A DNA stretch of 64,000 bases from Rugalucina vietnamica (Eukaryota; Mollusca; Bivalvia; Lucinida; Lucinidae), in assembly GCA_964017185.1 (NCBI GenBank), contig OZ024876.1, forward strand, positions 13,703,726 to 13,767,725, given 5' to 3'. A program made the position numbers and the translations under genes. The notes below the pieces were generated by a model. That model was not told where the DNA came from. It did no database searches and worked only from the letters and a program-made list of their open reading frames with translations. Positions 59,015 to 64,000 of the stretch are shown piece after piece (position 1 is the first letter of the stretch; every line of letters starts with the position of its first letter).

Positions 59015-59254
59015 GAGCCGAGTCATGGGAAAATCAACAATGTGGTTTCCGAACAGGTCCGACACAAACTAAGCTGTACACGCAGAGAAGATGGCTTGAG
59101 ACTGGCAAATTTGGAATTAGAAGTAGATGAATTGTACCATTCGTGTGGAGAAAACATGGGCCCTGATCAGCTTTGCTGTTACACAAGTACCTCAAAGCTA
59201 ATCTGCGCCTTTATTTTTGCATATGCAAAACGCTCATTTCTCATGACACGGCTC
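59015..59254 (+). mobile_element. Palindromic MITE family 2, copy e
   Basis: gagccgagtcatgggaaaat ... ctcatgacacggctc. The inner palindrome is diverged. Confidence 0.8.
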
Positions 59255-59387
59255 ATGTAAATATTCGGGTTGTTAACTGAGAACTAAGGGATAATGCAGA
59301 GAGCAAATTTCAAAGTGGGCATCATTTAAAAAAATCTTTAAATATGTTTAGCAGCTTGTTCTTGAAATATCCTCCATATCATGAAAT

Positions 59388-59621
59388 GAGCCGCCTCGTG
59401 GGAAAACCAACAATGTGGTTTCCGAACAAGTCCAACACAAACCGGCCTGTACAAGCACAGAAAAGAGCTAGAAGCTTGAAATTTCGGACTTAAGTAGAAG
59501 AGGAATTGTACTATCCCAGTAGCGAAAACAAAGGCGATGATCAGCTTCGCGGTTACCGTGAAGCTGATCTGCGTCTTTGTTTTCGCCTATGCAGATTGTT
59601 GGTTTTCCCATGAGGCGGCTC
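59388..59621 (+). mobile_element. Palindromic MITE family 2, copy f
   Basis: gagccgcctcgtgggaaaac ... cccatgaggcggctc, inner palindrome gatcagcttcgcggttaccg / tgaagctgatc. Near-intact reference copy of the family. Confidence 0.9.
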
Positions 59622-60055
59622 AAATAGAAAGCAAACACAATGCAAAAATCACTAATTTTAAGTGAACAAATGGCCTCTCCACAGAGTGAATTTCCATAGC
59701 TTTATAAAACCAAAAGTTAGGAAAGCACTTAATAGACTTTATTTGTTCTACTGAAACTGAGTCACATCATTGGCAGCCCTTCCTTTAGTGTTTCCCACTA
59801 CTAGCATGTGATGGGTTTGAAAGAAGCACCCTAGAGATTTTATTTTCCTTTTAGGGAGGTTTTGAAAGAAAAAGAATAGAATAATTAAGATAAATACTGG
59901 AGCATAACAGGGAGATGTTATCTTTTCTTGAAAAGGCTGCTCATTTTGGAAGAGTTTAATATCATTCCCTCATGATCAGGGAGGCATTAAATGTATGCAT
60001 CGACCAACATAACCCAACTTTAAACAGCAAAAGCTGGAAAGAGGTTTGTAATTAT

Positions 60056-60290
60056 GAGCCTGTGCATGAGAAAATCAACAATTTGCATATGCGAAAACAA
60101 AGACGCAGATCAGCTTCGCAGTAACTGCGAAGCTGATCAGCGCCTTTGTTTTCGCTACACGGATAGTACAATTTCTCCTCTGCATATATGCAAAATTTCA
60201 AGATTCTAGCTTTCTTCTGTGACTGTACAGCCTGGTTTGTGTCGGACCTGGCCAGAAACCCAAATTGTTGGTTTTCTCATGCACAGGCTC
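60056..60290 (-). mobile_element. Palindromic MITE family 2, copy g
   Basis: Reverse orientation with the perfect inner palindrome gatcagcttcgcagtaactg / cgaagctgatc and ends gagcctgtgcatgag / ctcatgcacaggctc. Confidence 0.9.
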
Positions 60291-60386
60291 AATTTTAAGA
60301 TTCAGTCAAGGGTCTTCATTAAGCATAATTGTACCAAAACCAAAGGGACTTTTAAAAAATAACATGGTTACTGCCAAGATTCAATC

Positions 60387-60621
60387 GAGCCTGTGCGTGA
60401 GAAAACCAACAATTTGGGTTTCCGATCAGGTCCGACACAAACCAGGCTCTACTGTCACAGAATAAAGCTAGAAGCTTGAAACTTTGGATATAAGTAGAAG
60501 AAGAATTGTACTATCCGTGTGGCGAAAACAAATGCTCTGAGCAGCTGTGCAGTTACTGCACAGCTGATCTGCGTCTTTGTGTTCGCATATGCAAATTGTT
60601 GGTTTCCTCACGCACAGGCTC
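60387..60621 (+). mobile_element. Palindromic MITE family 2, copy h
   Basis: gagcctgtgcgtgagaaaac ... cctcacgcacaggctc; inner palindrome gagcagctgtgcagttactg / cacagctgatc. Confidence 0.9.
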
Positions 60622-60812
60622 GTATGATTTATGAAAACAAGCAGGTTCTTAATTTAAATGGCATAGCCCATTTTGTTTACAATTGAACAGGTCTTTTCCA
60701 GAATGTCAAATATACTTTTCAGTGGTATGAACATACATTCCAATTTAAAAATTAGTTAATAGTAAAATTGTAGTTGGTAAAGATCTTTTATGTGAATGGT
60801 GCTGAAATAAAT

Positions 60813-61032
60813 GAGCTGCAACGCAAGAATACCGGTCTTTGGGGTTTCCAACAAAGTCCTACACAACCTCCTACAATATAAGAAGCTTCACATTTGGGAT
60901 TTAAGAAAAAGAGGGATTGTACTATCCAAGTATAAAAAAACAAGGTGCTGTTCTGCCATGCAGTTACTGAAGGGCTGATCTGCATTTTTATTTTCGCATA
61001 AGCAAAAGCCGGGATGTTCTGTGATGCGGCTC
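60813..61032 (+). mobile_element. Palindromic MITE family 2, copy i (diverged)
   Basis: gagctgcaacgcaagaatac ... ctgtgatgcggctc, with attgtactatccaagtataa inside; one palindrome arm eroded. Confidence 0.75.
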
Positions 61033-61060
61033 AAATCATGTTGTTTGTGAACAAATAATT

Positions 61061-61289
61061 GAGCCCTGGCATGAGAAAACCAACAATTTGTGTTTCTGAC
61101 CAGGTCTGTCACAAAATGACATGTACCATCAAAGAAGCAAGATATAAGCTTGAAATTTTGGATAGGAGAAGAAAGATTGTACTGTCTGTGTAGCGAAAAC
61201 AAATACGCTGAACAGTTGAGCACTTACTGCACAACTGATCTGCGTCTTTGTTTTCTCATATGCATGTTGGTTTTCTTGTGAGGCGGCTC
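61061..61289 (+). mobile_element. Palindromic MITE family 2, copy j
   Basis: gagccctggcatgagaaaac ... cttgtgaggcggctc; inner palindrome around gaacagttgagcacttactg. Confidence 0.85.
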
Positions 61290-61562
61290 AATTTTCAATG
61301 ATGCAAATAACACACCGGTTATCCATAAACAACTAATGCAACTGAGATCAACTAACATGGATGATAATAATACAAGGCTGTAGGGTGCATTAATACTTGT
61401 CTGGGATCATATTGCTACAACAACTTTGATAAGAATTATCTGTACCAATTTGGTATTTGGTTATTATTGCTGCTTATTGATTTCAACATCCCTGGTTTTT
61501 CTCAGTCATGTTGGATGCTTCTGGATAACCAGTGTGATACGTTTTTATTTTGTCATGAGGGT

Positions 61563-62282
61563 ATAAGAGATTATCATATGGCAATTTTCATATCATACCC
61601 CGTATCAACCTGAGACTTCCGTATCAGCCCGAGACTCCCATATCAGCCTGAGGGCCGAAGGCCCGAGGGCTGATATGGGAGTCGAGGGCTGATACGGAAG
61701 TCGAGGGTTGATACGGGGTATGATATGAAAATTGCCATATCATGATCTCTTTATCATATATTTTTATTGAAAAAAAAAAAAAAGTGTTTGATACAGTTCA
61801 ATGCACAAAATGTTTCCCAACATAATTTCAAGTGGAAAAAAGAAAGAATGAAAAAAAAAAAATTCTGGTCACAAATTTTATTCAATAACATTTAACCATT
61901 AATACAGAAAATTCAAATACAAAAATTTGATTTATAAATTGAGAACAATTTACAACGTACTATTGAATAGAACAGAGCGCTCCGAATGTGGGGGTCACGT
62001 GAGATGTGATATGAGGTTTGGGGTGTGATATGGGGGTGTGATATGAGTCCATATCTCCCTAGGGAGATATGGATTTTGACAAATTTTGAACTGATACAGC
62101 TTTCGAGATTTGGGGTGTGATATGGGGGTGTGATATGAGTCCATATCTCCCTAGGGAGATATGGATTTTGACAAATTTTGAACTGATACAGCTTTCGAGA
62201 TATGGTGTCCCGATACGTGCATAGGACTTGCGCCTGTATCGCATATGTAAAAAGAACGTATTTTACAGTAAATATATGATAA
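61563..62282 (-). mobile_element. Large foldback element, copy 2, inverted and longer
   Basis: Reverse complement of 56589-57053 with an extra ~130-base segment (about 61867-62000). A 90-base internal duplication is also present (ggggtgtgatatgggggtgt ... gctttcgagat at 62022 and 62113). The ~170-base inner foldback is centred near 61657. Confidence 0.85.
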
Positions 62283-62365
62283 AATGAAATTGTGCTTCAA
62301 ATAAATGATATGCATATTACAAAGTATTGAAAAAAATACAAGTAGAATGAGCAATTCTTTTACAA

Positions 62366-64000
62366 ACCAGATGACCAATGGTCCTGTAAACGCTCACCTG
62401 ATCTAGACGGTTATACTTGTAGGGGAGCTAATGACCACCACCCTGTGGCTTAGCCTGTATGGTCCCTAGGGGCACAGGTGGCAGGATTTATAACGAGGAT
62501 TACTGAACATTGTTGAACACAAAATATAAAAGCTTGAGGCTTAGAGAAGATATTTTTATGCTTTTCCAATTTTAAGTATATGGGAGCTTATGTCCACCTG
62601 AGGTGTGGCCATTTGAACCCAAGGGTCAACATAGGCAGGATCTACACAAAGCATCATATGATACTGCTGCATACTAAATACAAACACTGTGGGTCTTATG
62701 GTTTCTGAAACTATTTATTCATACATTTCCTATTAATTATAAGCCTATAGGGCATGTTGGGATGACGTCATACAGGTAAGTTTGTTCATTCGGCGGAGGT
62801 ACATTACTCGGTGTTTATCGCTATGACTTACCAAATGTGGAGCACAAAATATGGGATCAAAATGAAATTTTTCCATCAAAGCATTGCATATTCCATTAGA
62901 TTTCCGGATATAATTCATTCCAACGTAAGAAATGCATAATATTTTGGTCATATTATGGTTTTATCATCGTCTGTAAGTAGTTAACGCATAGCGATAATGA
63001 CCGAGGTTACCACCTGCACCGAATGAAGAAAATAGCGGGAAAGGTGACCGATATTGATTTTTTTTCACGGAAGAGTACTTTGCCGACATGCCCTATGGCA
63101 CATAATGAGGCCCCTGCGGCCTGGCCCGTAAAAAGCCCCAGGGGCATGGCTGGCAGGCTTCATAAAGAGAATTACTAAACATAGCCACACACAAAATATA
63201 AAAGCTGTTGGACACATGATTTCTTCGATGATCATGAAGATTTGTGTGTGTGTTTTCCCATTGAAAGTATATGGTAGCTAATGACCTCAAGGGTGGGGCC
63301 AAATTTGACTCCAGGGGCAAGATTGGCATGGTTTATATAGAGCACCACATAACAAACTTAATAACCAAGCTTCTGGTCTTGTGGTTTCAGAGAATAAGAT
63401 TTTATTCATTTTCCCTACAAGAAGCCTATGGCAGATAATGAGGCCCCAGGGTGTGGCCAATCTGGACACCATGGGTATGGTTGGACCCCAGGGGTAAGGT
63501 TGGAAAATTTATACAGCGAAGAACAAGCTATACACAAAATATAAAAGCTCCGGGATTTGTTGTTTAGAGAAGGTTTTTCCTATTGCAAGTCTATGGGGAC
63601 TTATGACCCTTGGGGCTAAGTCAATTTGACCACAAGGGGCATATTTACCAGGAATTATGTATGGTACTACTAAACATTGTTACATACTAAATGTAAAAGC
63701 TTCAGCGCCTGTGGTTTTACAGACGATTATTCCCAGTATAAGCATATGACAGATATTGACGCCCCCAGGGCGTGGTCAATTTTGACCCCAGGTGCACAGT
63801 TGGCAGGATTTATCAATGGCACTACCAAACAATGCTACATTCAAAATACAGAAGTTTTGAAACTTGTGGATTCTGAGAAGATTTTTTTTTTTCCATTTTT
63901 TCATTGTAAGTCTATGGGAGCTATCAGTTGTCAAGGAAACGACAATTTTAATAAAATCTGCTCCAAAACCTATTGCAGTCAGTCCCCTAACTAAATGTTG
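62366..64000. mobile_element. Satellite-bearing element 4, cut by the window end
   Basis: Starts accagatgaccaatggtcctgtaaacgctcacctga, like element 3. Units of about 160-175 bases follow with aagtctatgggagct / cctatggcagataatgaggc, accccaggggca, ggcaggatttat and acaaaatataaaagct. The end at 63910-63990 resembles 9230-9300 of element 1. Confidence 0.7.

Overview
The window is eukaryotic nuclear DNA, AT-rich and intron-rich. Canonical GT-AG introns, very few long reading frames and a dense load of short palindromic and tandem-repeat mobile elements point to a lophotrochozoan, most probably a bivalve mollusc. That assignment is inference from protein similarity and repeat style; no species is claimed.

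The main resident gene lies on the + strand. It is an HCN/Ih channel (hyperpolarisation-activated, cyclic-nucleotide-gated cation channel). Eight coding exons were assembled by hand with matching phases: 14462-14625 (S1-S2), 15878-16045 (S3), 36995-37092 (S4), 48260-48409 (S5), 48871-49089 (pore and S6), 53598-53744 (C-linker), 55350-55593 (C-linker end and CNBD) and 57550-58715 (end of CNBD, long Ser/Lys-rich tail, stop). They give 784 residues. The N-terminal exon or exons were not found and are probably upstream of the window.

The 21-kb intron between the S3 and S4 exons carries a second coding unit on the - strand, a two-coding-exon hAT-like transposase (28823-29084 joined to 26125-28202, 779 aa) with a 5' non-coding exon. 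It sits inside what looks like a complete 6.8-kb DNA transposon (23129-29947), bounded by a 13-bp perfect inverted repeat and a 6-bp flanking direct repeat.

Almost everything else is mobile or repeated DNA. There are 3' ends of a non-LTR retrotransposon (about 0.8-2.3, 21.9-22.3, 23.6-23.9, 32.2-33.4 and 34.2-34.6 kb). A palindromic MITE family has about ten copies, three of them just inside HCN introns next to splice donors. A second palindromic MITE family has ten copies, six of them downstream of the HCN stop. Satellite-carrying elements share TCAGGTGAGCTAA-type ends and a compound terminal hairpin (6.9-9.5, 11.7-13.1, 39.8-42.3 and 62.4 kb to the window end). A ~155-bp tandem array lies at 17.6-19.2 kb, two mariner-like elements at 30.9-32.2 and 54.1-55.0 kb, and a large foldback element is present as two inverted copies around the last HCN exon.

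The most notable observations are a shattered extra copy of the HCN S1-S2 exon around the real one, a mariner-like element carrying five RFX X-box-like palindromes inside the HCN gene, and the apparently intact hAT-like transposon.
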